DNA of 64,000 nt, taken from contig NZ_JAPNKC010000001.1 in the NCBI RefSeq assembly GCF_026626705.1, positions 5,784,001 to 5,848,000 on the forward strand. Reading direction: 5' to 3'. Source of the DNA: Pyxidicoccus sp. MSG2 (lineage in GTDB: Bacteria; Myxococcota; Myxococcia; Myxococcales; Myxococcaceae). A program made the position numbers and the translations under genes. Under the pieces are notes generated by a model that had not been told where the DNA came from, did no database searches, and was given only the letters and a program-made list of their open reading frames with translations. This document shows positions 25,379 to 32,683 of the stretch, in pieces (the stretch's first letter is position 1; each line of letters opens with the position of its first letter).

Positions 25379-26785
25379 ATGCGCACCCGGACCCTGCTCG
25401 TTGCTCCGCTGCTCCTGTCCACCGCCTGTGCCACCGCCCCCGCCGCATCGCCGGGGGAGCCGCTGGCCGTCGCCGCCACCCGCGCCCCCGCGCCGGAGCG
25501 CCCCTTCGGCACCCTGCGCGAGCAGGCCCAGCGTCAGCAGGCCTGGCTCAACGAGCGCATGGAGAAGGCCCTCCCCCAGCTCATGCGCCAGTACGGCATC
25601 GAGCTGTGGGTCGTTCCCATGCGCGAGTACAACGAGGACCCCGTCTTCACCGCGCTGTCCGCCCCCACCACCTTCGCCGCCCGCCGCCGCACCATCTACG
25701 TCTTCCACGACCGCGGCCCGGAGAAGGGCGTGGAGCGGCTGGCCCTCGGCGGCGGCTCGCAGGGCGGCGTCTTCACCCCGCGCCGCGCCCAGCGTCAGGT
25801 GGACGGCGGCGGCGTCAGCCGCGAGGCCGAGCTGTGGGGCCCCGAGCAGTGGCAGGTCCTCAAGCAGGTCCTCCAGGAGCGCAACCCGAAGGTCATCGGC
25901 ATCAACGTGTCCCGGACGTTCGCCTTCGCCGACGGCCTCACCCACGGCGAATACGAGGGCATGGCCGAGGCCCTCGGCCCCGATTGGGTCAAGCGCTTCA
26001 AGCCCGCGGAAGGGCTCGCCGTGGACCTCATCGCCTGGCGCTCCGCCGACGAGGCCCGCTTCTACGAGGACATGACGAAGCTCGCGTGGAACATCATCGA
26101 GCGCGCCTTCTCCAGCGACGTCATCACCCCCGGCACCACCCGCGCGCACGACGTGGAGTGGTGGATGCGGCAGCGGCTCACCGACCTGGGCCTGGACACC
26201 TGGTTCCACCCCTCCGTGGACGTGCAGCGCCAGGGCGCCACCGAGGCGGAGCTCGGCGAGGACCCCGTCATCCAGCGCGGCGACGTGCTCCACTGCGACT
26301 TCGGCATCACCGCGCTGCGGCTGAATACGGACACGCAGCACATGGGCTACGTGCTGCGCGAAGGGGAGACGGACGCCCCCGAGGGCCTCAAGGCCGCGCT
26401 CAAGGCGTCCAACCGCCTCCAGGACATCGTCTTCGAGGAGCTGCGCCCCGGCCGCACCGGCAATGAAATCCTCCGCGTCGCGCGCGAGCGGATGAAGGGC
26501 GAGGGCCTCGACGGCACCATCTACTCGCACCCCATCGGCCTGCATGGCCACGGCGCGGGGCCCTTCGTCGGCCTGTGGGACCGTCAGGAGGGCGTGCCCG
26601 GCAACGGCGACCACAAGGTCATCGCCAACCAGTGGTTCTCCATCGAGCTCCAGGCGACGAGCGCCGTGCCCGAGTGGAACGGGCAGCGCGTGCGCTCCGC
26701 GCAGGAGGAGGACATCACCATCGACGCCCAGGGGAAGGTGCACTGGGGCTGGCAGCGCCAGACGGCCTTCCACCTGGTGCGCTGA
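25379..26785 (+). CDS. M24 family metallopeptidase lipoprotein (Xaa-Pro aminopeptidase-like)
   Basis: A 468-residue predicted lipoprotein (lipobox STAC, Cys17). After an N-terminal creatinase-like domain (~45-230), the pita-bread metallopeptidase domain carries all expected metal ligands: Asp307 in HCDFG, Asp318 in NTDTQH, His391 in HGHGAG, Glu423 in SIELQ and Glu443/444 near the end. The two-metal site therefore looks intact. Relatives cleave N-terminal residues before proline, or dipeptides. Envelope anchoring would suit scavenging of peptides released from prey or matrix; this is an inference. Transcription probably ends at the hairpin at 26797-26821. Confidence 0.88.
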   Translation: MRTRTLLVAPLLLSTACATAPAASPGEPLAVAATRAPAPERPFGTLREQAQRQQAWLNERMEKALPQLMRQYGIELWVVPMREYNEDPVFTALSAPTTFAARRRTIYVFHDRGPEKGVERLALGGGSQGGVFTPRRAQRQVDGGGVSREAELWGPEQWQVLKQVLQERNPKVIGINVSRTFAFADGLTHGEYEGMAEALGPDWVKRFKPAEGLAVDLIAWRSADEARFYEDMTKLAWNIIERAFSSDVITPGTTRAHDVEWWMRQRLTDLGLDTWFHPSVDVQRQGATEAELGEDPVIQRGDVLHCDFGITALRLNTDTQHMGYVLREGETDAPEGLKAALKASNRLQDIVFEELRPGRTGNEILRVARERMKGEGLDGTIYSHPIGLHGHGAGPFVGLWDRQEGVPGNGDHKVIANQWFSIELQATSAVPEWNGQRVRSAQEEDITIDAQGKVHWGWQRQTAFHLVR

Positions 26786-26796
26786 GCGGACGTCGC

Positions 26797-26821
26797 GGGG
26801 CTCCCACCCGGCGGGAGCCCC
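26797..26821. terminator. Bidirectional hairpin between convergent genes
   Basis: GGGGCTCCC and GGGAGCCCC form a perfect 9-bp stem with a 7-base loop. It lies between the convergent M24 peptidase and di-haem peroxidase stop codons, so it could terminate both. There is no T-run. Confidence 0.7.
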
Positions 26822-26831
26822 GGAGCCGTCG

Positions 26832-28016
26832 TCAGCGCGCCGCGCCGGTCATCGACTTCAGCAGCGCCACCAGCGCCTGCTTCTCCGCGTCGGTCAGGTC
26901 CAGCTTCACGATGGTGTCCGTCCTGCGCCCCGTGAAGGAGCCCGCCGGGTCACCGCCCTCGTTGTAGAAGTCGACGACGTCCTCCAGGGTGGCCTGAGCT
27001 CCGGTGTGCATGTACGGCGCCGTCAGCGCCACGTTGCGCAGCGACGGCGTGCGGAACGCCCCCTCCATCTCCTGCTGGTTCGCCTCCGCCCGCAGCGTCT
27101 TCAGCCGCACGGCGTCCGTGCCCGCCGGCGCGTCGCTGAAGGCGCTCGCGGCGTTGAACTCCCAGTCCAGCAGCGGCTCCAGCGCCGCCCACTGTCCACC
27201 CGCGCCGCTCCCCGAGTCCTCCACGCCGATGTTGTGGAACAGGTCGTCACTCAGCGACGGGCTCTTGTGGCACACCACGCACTGGCCCTTGCGCACGAAG
27301 GTCTTCAGCCCGAGGTACACCGGGTCGTTCTCCGCCGTCCCGGCTTCCGCCGCGGCGATGAAGCGCTTCACGTCCTCGTCGAAGGGCGCGTCGGTGCGCA
27401 CCAGCGTCCGCTCGTACGCCGCCAGCACCTTGCCCACGTTGGCCAGCAGCGTCGGGCCCGTCTCGTCCTCCGGAAACCTCCCGAAGAGGGCCTGGTACTC
27501 ACCCCGGTACTCCTCCGCCGCCAGCCGCGCGCCCACCACCGTCGCGTCCGAGTTCATCTCGTCCGGGTTCGTCAGCGGCAGCACCGCCTGGCTCCAGAGC
27601 CGGTCCGCGCGCCCGTCCCACATGAACCAGCGGCTGTAGGCCACGTTCAGCACCGTGGGCGGGTTGCGCACCGTGCGCTTGCCGCCGCAGCCCTCCGCCG
27701 TCGCCGTGTCCACCGTGCGCCCGTCGCCGCCGTGGCAGCTCTGGCACGACACCGTCCCGCAGCGCGACAGCTTCGGGTCGTGGAAGAGCAGGTCTCCCAG
27801 CCGCTCCGCCCGCGCGACGCCGTCCACCCGGTTGGTGACGTCCTTCGGGGGCTGCCGGGCCTGGGTGTGGAGGCTGCGGAGCTGGTCCAGCTCGTCGACG
27901 TTGGGAAACGCCTCCTCGGAGTCACAAGCCAGCCCCAGCCCGCCCAGGGCCAGGGCGAGCGCGGCGGTGCGCAATCGGTACGGGGTCTTCACCGGGTCGT
28001 CCTTCTTCACGTCCAT
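26832..28016 (-). CDS. Di-haem cytochrome c peroxidase family lipoprotein (CcpA/MauG-like)
   Basis: A 394-residue exported protein with lipobox GLAC (Cys31) and two haem-c attachment motifs: CQSCH (Cys91-Cys94-His95) and CVVCH (Cys246-Cys249-His250). Other family features are FHDPKLS before the first haem, MWDGRADRLWSQA, and FRTPSLRNVALTAPYMHTG near the C-terminus. It probably reduces hydrogen peroxide in the periplasm with electrons from small cytochromes, or acts as a MauG-like oxidase. The ATG at 28016 is chosen because the signal peptide follows; an in-frame start at 28097 would add an unneeded leader. Confidence 0.9.
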   Translation of the reverse strand: MDVKKDDPVKTPYRLRTAALALALGGLGLACDSEEAFPNVDELDQLRSLHTQARQPPKDVTNRVDGVARAERLGDLLFHDPKLSRCGTVSCQSCHGGDGRTVDTATAEGCGGKRTVRNPPTVLNVAYSRWFMWDGRADRLWSQAVLPLTNPDEMNSDATVVGARLAAEEYRGEYQALFGRFPEDETGPTLLANVGKVLAAYERTLVRTDAPFDEDVKRFIAAAEAGTAENDPVYLGLKTFVRKGQCVVCHKSPSLSDDLFHNIGVEDSGSGAGGQWAALEPLLDWEFNAASAFSDAPAGTDAVRLKTLRAEANQQEMEGAFRTPSLRNVALTAPYMHTGAQATLEDVVDFYNEGGDPAGSFTGRRTDTIVKLDLTDAEKQALVALLKSMTGAAR

Positions 28017-28143
28017 GGCGGCCCCGGCCCTCGCGGTACCTCGAGCCACCCCTGGACTTCGAACCGGCAGCTTCGCGTTCCCTCCCGCGCGAATCAATCC
28101 CCGCGTCCCCCCCGACGGGAGAGGGGACGCGGACCCGGCGTCA

Positions 28144-28554
28144 TCAGGCGCCGCAGCTCAGCGTGAAGTCCCGGTTCGAGGTGCCGTAGTCCTTCAGCTT
28201 CACCGCCGACGGGGCGGGCGTAATCGTCGGCGCGGCCCCGCTCTCACACTTCAGGCCCGAGTCCGCCGCCAGACCTACCTGCAGGTCCATCTCGCTGGGC
28301 AGGCTCGACACCGTGAACGAGCAGCGACCATTGCGGCTGGGCTTCACCATCGCCCGGCCCAGCGCGTCCGCCGGCGTGGCCGGCGACGACACCACCACCT
28401 TCAGCTGGTCGCACGCGCCGTCGGTCTTCATCCCGCTCTGCGGCAGGCTCACCACGCCCGCGACGGTGGCGTTGCCCTCGCGGCTGCCTCCGCCACCCAT
28501 GGTGGCGCAACCGGTGGCGGCAAGGACGAGGGCGGCAATGGCAATCCGATACAT
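28144..28554 (-). CDS. Small lipoprotein, unknown function
   Basis: A 136-residue protein with a clean lipoprotein signal (lipobox ATGC, Cys16) followed by a Gly-rich spacer. The mature domain looks beta-rich, with four Cys that could form two disulfides. No family is recognised. It lies ~130 bases upstream of the peroxidase gene on the same strand, but the gap argues against tight coupling. Confidence 0.7.
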   Translation of the reverse strand: MYRIAIAALVLAATGCATMGGGGSREGNATVAGVVSLPQSGMKTDGACDQLKVVVSSPATPADALGRAMVKPSRNGRCSFTVSSLPSEMDLQVGLAADSGLKCESGAAPTITPAPSAVKLKDYGTSNRDFTLSCGA

Positions 28555-29007
28555 GAATCCTCACTTCGTGGGGTAACGAGAAGGCGGCTCGGCCGCGGTA
28601 CAGGCGACCTACGGCGCGGCCACCCATACAATTGCGTAGGGAATTCATTCCACTGCTTTTGTGCCACCCCACCGGTACGGGGTTTCTGGAATTCTCCAGG
28701 AATTCCGCCCGGTTCCGGACGCTGTGTCGCCCCGGTGAACACGCGCTGTATCGGAGAATCAGCCGGCTTCATTGGTCCAATCAAAGACAGACATGACACG
28801 GTGCGGGACGTCCCGGGAATGGACACACGCGTCCCACTTTCGCGAAGCCGGGAGGCCGCTTGCTCCCCCCGACGAGGCTCCGGTGGCGCTCCGGTGACGC
28901 TCCGTGACGCTCCGGTGACGCGGAGCAAACGGCCGGGACGATGGCCCTCCGCCTGCTGCCAGCCGCTGCCGCCGCCCCCACGGTGAAGGCCAGGAGAGGA
29001 GACGCGC
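28555..29007. other. Gene-free stretch with GGAATTC repeats and a short tandem repeat
   Basis: 453 bp between divergent genes. The part from ~28620 to 28810 is AT-richer than its surroundings and holds GGAATTCATTCC at 28640-28651 and a GGAATTC pair at 28688-28706 that includes CTGGA-ATTC-TCCAG. A tandem repeat follows at 28877-28919. No small ORF with a ribosome site was seen. Confidence 0.6.
28877..28919. repeat. Four tandem ~11-bp units
   Basis: Four consecutive units of GCTCCGGTGRC (one shortened to 10 bp) at 28877, 28888, 28899 and 28909, about 90 bases upstream of the DUF2267 start codon. Confidence 0.8.
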
Positions 29008-29466
29008 ATGTCGATGCAGAAGCAGGATCAGACGCAGTCGTGGTCGGGGCTGGGGGTGGGGACGGACCGGAAGTCCTTCCTCGACAAGGTGTCGGCGCAG
29101 ATTCCGGACTACGAGGCGGAGCGCGCCGCGGAGGCGGTGTTCTGTGCGCTGTCGGAGCGGCTGCCTGGAGGCCTGGTGCGGCAGCTGCGCGAGCAGCTCT
29201 CGCCGGACGTCCGGGAGATGATGGGCGCCTGCCACCGGCACCGCGGCGAGGAGCCCGCCAACCTGGACCGCGACGACTTCTACCTCATGGTGGCCAACCA
29301 CCTGAACGCCGAGCCGGAGAACGTGCGCCTCGTGCTCCACGGCGTGTTCGCCGCGCTGCACACGCAGATTGTCGAGGCCGAGGCCCGGAAGATAGAGGGC
29401 CAGCTCCCCAAGTGGCTCCAGGGCACGTGGGCTGCCGCGCGCCTGCAGATTGACCGCCCGGCCTGA
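29008..29466 (+). CDS. DUF2267 domain-containing protein
   Basis: A 152-residue, mostly helical cytoplasmic protein matching DUF2267. Landmarks are FLDKVSAQIPDYEAERAAEAVFCALSERL, then LPGGLVRQLREQLSPDVRE and a second similar helical unit ending in a VFAALHTQI segment; the two halves look like internal repeats of the same fold. The role is unknown; many relatives are stress- or stationary-phase-associated. The ATG at 29008 follows a purine-rich GGAGAGGAG region. A strong hairpin (29485-29512) closes the gene. Confidence 0.83.
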   Translation: MSMQKQDQTQSWSGLGVGTDRKSFLDKVSAQIPDYEAERAAEAVFCALSERLPGGLVRQLREQLSPDVREMMGACHRHRGEEPANLDRDDFYLMVANHLNAEPENVRLVLHGVFAALHTQIVEAEARKIEGQLPKWLQGTWAAARLQIDRPA

Positions 29467-29484
29467 GCCGTCCCGTGCCCGTCG

Positions 29485-29512
29485 GGGCGGGAGGGCCGGT
29501 GTCCTCCCGCCC
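29485..29512. terminator. Hairpin terminator after DUF2267 gene
   Basis: GGGCGGGAGG and CCTCCCGCCC form a perfect 10-bp stem with an 8-base loop, starting 19 bases after the stop codon. Confidence 0.7.
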
Positions 29513-29615
29513 GGCCCTCCCCGGAGTACGGCCCCCCGGAAGCAGGCGCGGGCGCCCGGAGCATGCTCGAGTCCGGACGCCCACCGTCACCCGCGGCCCC
29601 CGTGCAGGCGGGCGC

Positions 29616-30284
29616 TCAGTAGGTCCCTCCCACCGACAGCGTCGCCGAGTAGCGGCCGTCCCCCACGCCCGGTTGCAGGGTGCTGGGGGCGAAGTCCTGG
29701 TCGAACAGGATGTTGTAGGCGACGCGCGCGTCGGCGGTGATGAGGCCGCCCAGCTGGTAGCGCAGCCCGAGGCCCGCCGGGACGTAGCCGCTGGTGTCGT
29801 CGTTGAAGCCGAGCGCCTCGCCCCTCCTGTCGCTGCGGACGTTGTAGGTCTCCACTCCGACGCCGCTCACCACGTACGGCTGCAGCTTCGTGTCCGTCAT
29901 GTTGCCCACGAGGAGGGCCTGGCCGCCATTGCGGACGAGGTCCGGGCCGTTGGCGATGCCGCCGCCGTCGGCCCGGTTGAAGTCGACGTCGCTCACGCCG
30001 CCGCTGTAGCCCAGCTCGACTCCGAAATAGGGCGAGGGGCGGTAGCCCAGCGTGGCGCCATAGGACAGGCCGGGGTTGATGGTCGGTGCCAGCTGCCCGG
30101 TGTAGCCCTCCGCGCCACCGCCCAGCATGGCGTAGATGCCGGTGTCGGCCCGGTTCGTCCGGGTGTCCACCTGCACGGTCTCCAGCTCGACGCTCTGCGC
30201 GGACGGCCGGTAATCCTCCTGGGCTCGCGCCGCGCCACCCCAGAGCGCCGCCGCGCACAACCCGCTCAGCACGAATGCCTTCAT
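29616..30284 (-). CDS. Outer-membrane beta-barrel protein
   Basis: A 222-residue exported protein with a signal peptide (MKAFVLSGLCAAALWGG, cut at ARA|QEDY). The mature part alternates hydrophobic and polar residues in short strands (GLSYGATLGYRPSPYFGVELGY, YVPAGLGLRYQLGG) and ends in an aromatic Tyr, as OmpA/OmpW-like barrels do. It is probably an 8-stranded porin-like or structural barrel; no OmpA C-terminal domain is present. The ATG at 30284 has AAAGGAG upstream. It follows the subtilase gene on the same strand, but a large hairpin separates them. Confidence 0.8.
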   Translation of the reverse strand: MKAFVLSGLCAAALWGGAARAQEDYRPSAQSVELETVQVDTRTNRADTGIYAMLGGGAEGYTGQLAPTINPGLSYGATLGYRPSPYFGVELGYSGGVSDVDFNRADGGGIANGPDLVRNGGQALLVGNMTDTKLQPYVVSGVGVETYNVRSDRRGEALGFNDDTSGYVPAGLGLRYQLGGLITADARVAYNILFDQDFAPSTLQPGVGDGRYSATLSVGGTY

Positions 30285-30363
30285 CGCTCGGACTCCTTTT
30301 TCCTTCGTCCGAAAGGCAACGTGCTCCGCGTGGGTAGTCCCGGCAACGTCCCGGCGCCGGGGG

Positions 30364-30450
30364 ATGCGCCCGTCCTTCCCTCCCCGCGGGGCGGGGCGGC
30401 CCCTCGGGCACTCCATGCGCCCGGCCTTCCCACCCCGCGGGGCGGGAAGG
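30364..30450. repeat. Two ~36-bp direct repeats, 51 bp apart
   Basis: ATGCGCCCG at 30364 and at 30415 begin two copies of a 36-bp segment with about four mismatches; each contains CCCCGCGGGG. Only the second copy folds into the long hairpin. Confidence 0.7.
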
Positions 30451-30452
30451 CC
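30423..30452. terminator. Long hairpin after the subtilase gene
   Basis: GGCCTTCCC (30423-30431) pairs with GGGAAGGCC (30444-30452) around CCCCGCGGGG, which is itself palindromic, giving a near-perfect 30-base hairpin with one A/C mismatch. It lies just beyond the stop of the minus-strand subtilase gene. Confidence 0.75.
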
Positions 30453-30481
30453 TCATCCCGAGGGCGGCCGGAGCGCCCGGC

Positions 30482-32218
30482 TCACGGCAGCTGCGACATC
30501 GAGTCCAGCGCGGCCTTCGCCTGCACCAGTCCCTCGCCGTAGTCCGTGTCGCGGTCCTTGGTGCCCAGGTCCTCCGCGGTATCCAGCAGGGCATTCTTGA
30601 CCTGCTCCGGCGTGGCGGTCGGGTGGGCGCTGAAGAGCAGCGCGGCGATGCCGCTCACGTGCGGCGCGGCCATGGACGTCCCGGACATGTACGTGTAGTC
30701 CGCCCGGTTCACGTCGATGCGCACGGGGTAGTCGAACCGCTGGTCCAGCATGGTGCTGCCCCCGCTGTTGATGGTGACCGCCGGCACCCACGTGCCGCCC
30801 TGGGGCAGCGAGAGAATCTGCGCGCCATCCTCCACGTCATCGGTGGAGAAGATGACGGCCCTCGCGCCCTGCCTCATCACGTTGACCATGGCCTGCGCCG
30901 CGGAGACGCGGCCGGGGCGCACGTAGGCGATGAAGCCGCTGCACACGCTGCCCGCGCACGAGTCCATCGTCTCCGCCGCGCCGCAGTCCACCAGCTTCTG
31001 GTTGTACTCGCCCGGGGGCGCGTACAGCAGCGCGCGAGACAGCATGTCCGTGCCGTCCGCCTCCATTTTGGATAGGGTGCCCCAGCCGCGGGGGAAGGTG
31101 GACAGCACGTCCACGCCCGGTGCCACCAGGTCCAGGTCGCCGCCGCCGGCGGAGAACCGCGCCCGCCGGTCCTGCGCGTCCACCGCGCCCACCGCCAGCA
31201 CGGACGGGTCCGACGCGGGGTAGGACACCACCTGGCTGCCGTCGTTGCCGGACGCGGCCACCACCAGCATCCCGCCGGTGTACGCCGCCTTGAAGGCCTG
31301 CAGCGTGGTGCGCGAGGCGAAGCCGCCGCCCAGTGACAGCGAGGCCACCTTCGCCCCCTGGCTCGAGCAGTACTCCAGCGCCGCCAGCACATAGCTCATC
31401 TGCGTGCTGCCGTAGACGTCCAGCACCCGGGCGATGACCAGCTCCACCTCCGGCGCCACGCCGATGAGGCCGCGGCCCCGCGGCAGCTCGATGCCGGCCT
31501 CGGCGCCTCCGCCCGCCCGCGCGGCGATGATGCCCGCCACGTGCGTGCCATGGCCGGTGCCCCACGCCTTGAGACTCCCGTCCCAGGGCTCGTCGTCACC
31601 GTCCAGGAAGTCGTGTCCCGCCACCACCGCGCCCCGCAGCTCCGGGTGCTCCAGGTCCAGCCCGCTGTCGATGATGCACACCCGCACGCCCCGGCCCGTG
31701 GGGCGCCCCGGGTCCGGCTGTTCGTCTCCGTCCAGGTCCCATACCTGGTTCGCCTGCACCCGGAGCAGCCCCGCGGTGTACTCGCTGGAGATGCTGCCCT
31801 TCACCACCGAGGAGGCGAGGGTCCGCGCCGGCATGGTGGCCGGCCCCAGCGAGTGCCAGACCTGGTCCGGCTCGATGCTCTCCACTTGCGCGTCCCTCGC
31901 CAGCGCGTCGCGCTCCTGCTCCGACAGGCGTGCGGCCACGGCGGGCACGCTGCGGTACGTGGACGTCACCCGGCCGCCCAAGCCCAACTGGTGCACCTGG
32001 GCGGCGGCCGATACGCCGCCGTCCCGGAAGCGGACGATGTACGACTTGCGGCCGTCATCCCCGGGCGTGGCCGGGGCGCCAGTCTGACCCGGCGGTGCCA
32101 CTTCCAGCGCGCCCGCCGAGATATTCGGGCACACCCCGCCCTGGGCGTCCTTGTACGAAGTGTTCTCCGGCGCGCATGCCACCATCGCCACAAGCCCGAC
32201 GAGTCCCCAGCGCTTCAT
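30482..32218 (-). CDS. Subtilisin-like serine protease (S8) lipoprotein with a PA-type insert
   Basis: A 578-residue exported protease. The lipobox is MVAC (Cys15). Residues ~57-120 resemble an I9 propeptide (YIVRFRDGG). The catalytic triad is intact: Asp184 in IIDSGLD, His223 in GHGTHVAG, Asn325 of the oxyanion hole in ASGND and Ser515 in SGTSMAAPH. Between Asn325 and Ser515 an insert of ~110 residues (about 385-495, with paired Cys and a VIFSTDD segment) resembles a protease-associated domain, which usually controls substrate access. A surface-anchored subtilase suits degradation of prey proteins or processing of matrix proteins. Confidence 0.9.
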   Translation of the reverse strand: MKRWGLVGLVAMVACAPENTSYKDAQGGVCPNISAGALEVAPPGQTGAPATPGDDGRKSYIVRFRDGGVSAAAQVHQLGLGGRVTSTYRSVPAVAARLSEQERDALARDAQVESIEPDQVWHSLGPATMPARTLASSVVKGSISSEYTAGLLRVQANQVWDLDGDEQPDPGRPTGRGVRVCIIDSGLDLEHPELRGAVVAGHDFLDGDDEPWDGSLKAWGTGHGTHVAGIIAARAGGGAEAGIELPRGRGLIGVAPEVELVIARVLDVYGSTQMSYVLAALEYCSSQGAKVASLSLGGGFASRTTLQAFKAAYTGGMLVVAASGNDGSQVVSYPASDPSVLAVGAVDAQDRRARFSAGGGDLDLVAPGVDVLSTFPRGWGTLSKMEADGTDMLSRALLYAPPGEYNQKLVDCGAAETMDSCAGSVCSGFIAYVRPGRVSAAQAMVNVMRQGARAVIFSTDDVEDGAQILSLPQGGTWVPAVTINSGGSTMLDQRFDYPVRIDVNRADYTYMSGTSMAAPHVSGIAALLFSAHPTATPEQVKNALLDTAEDLGTKDRDTDYGEGLVQAKAALDSMSQLP

Positions 32219-32683
32219 GAGCCACTCCTTCCGTCACCGCCACCCGGCGAGACACCCACACGCAGCGGGCCGGATGCCTCCGGTCCGCTGATCGGGCATG
32301 CCTCCAGGGAGTGCATCCCCTCGCGCCTCCGCAACGGTTGCGGGAGGCCGGGGCAACGGGAGGTGTGGAGGTTCACATCCCGTCTGTTGGGGGCCGGAAC
32401 CGCTGTGCCGGACCCTGCGACGCCCCTGGAACCGCGGTTACGGCTCCGCGCTCCGGCCGCCCACCCCGACCGACGGGTGGGCCCCGGACTCACTCGTGAA
32501 AAGTCTCAACGACGCGGAGCCGTGGACGTATTGGCGGTTTCACGGACAGTCTTGACGGATGGGTCTGACACCTCCCCGGGGGAGGGGCTTTCCGTTCAGG
32601 GCGCCAGCGGTGTCCAAAACCACTGGAAGTCCCCCGCCTGCTTGATTCGTCCAGTGGCGGGTGCTTCGCTGCCGGGAGAAGCC
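32219..32683. other. Divergent intergenic region between subtilase and Ser/Thr kinase
   Basis: 465 bp that should hold both promoters. I see a CCTCCCCGGGGGAGG-type palindrome near 32570 and a TTGACG at ~32550, but no convincing paired -35/-10 or sigma-54 site, and no small ORF with a ribosome site. Confidence 0.45.

Noticed and set aside
32655-32670. GG-N10-GC (sigma-54-like) spacing before the kinase gene
   Set aside because: It would put the transcription start almost on the start codon, and the match beyond GG/GC is poor.
31541-32683. Extension of the Ser/Thr kinase into the subtilase gene
   Set aside because: The kinase homology starts at ATG 32684 with a good ribosome site; the extension is antisense to a real gene.
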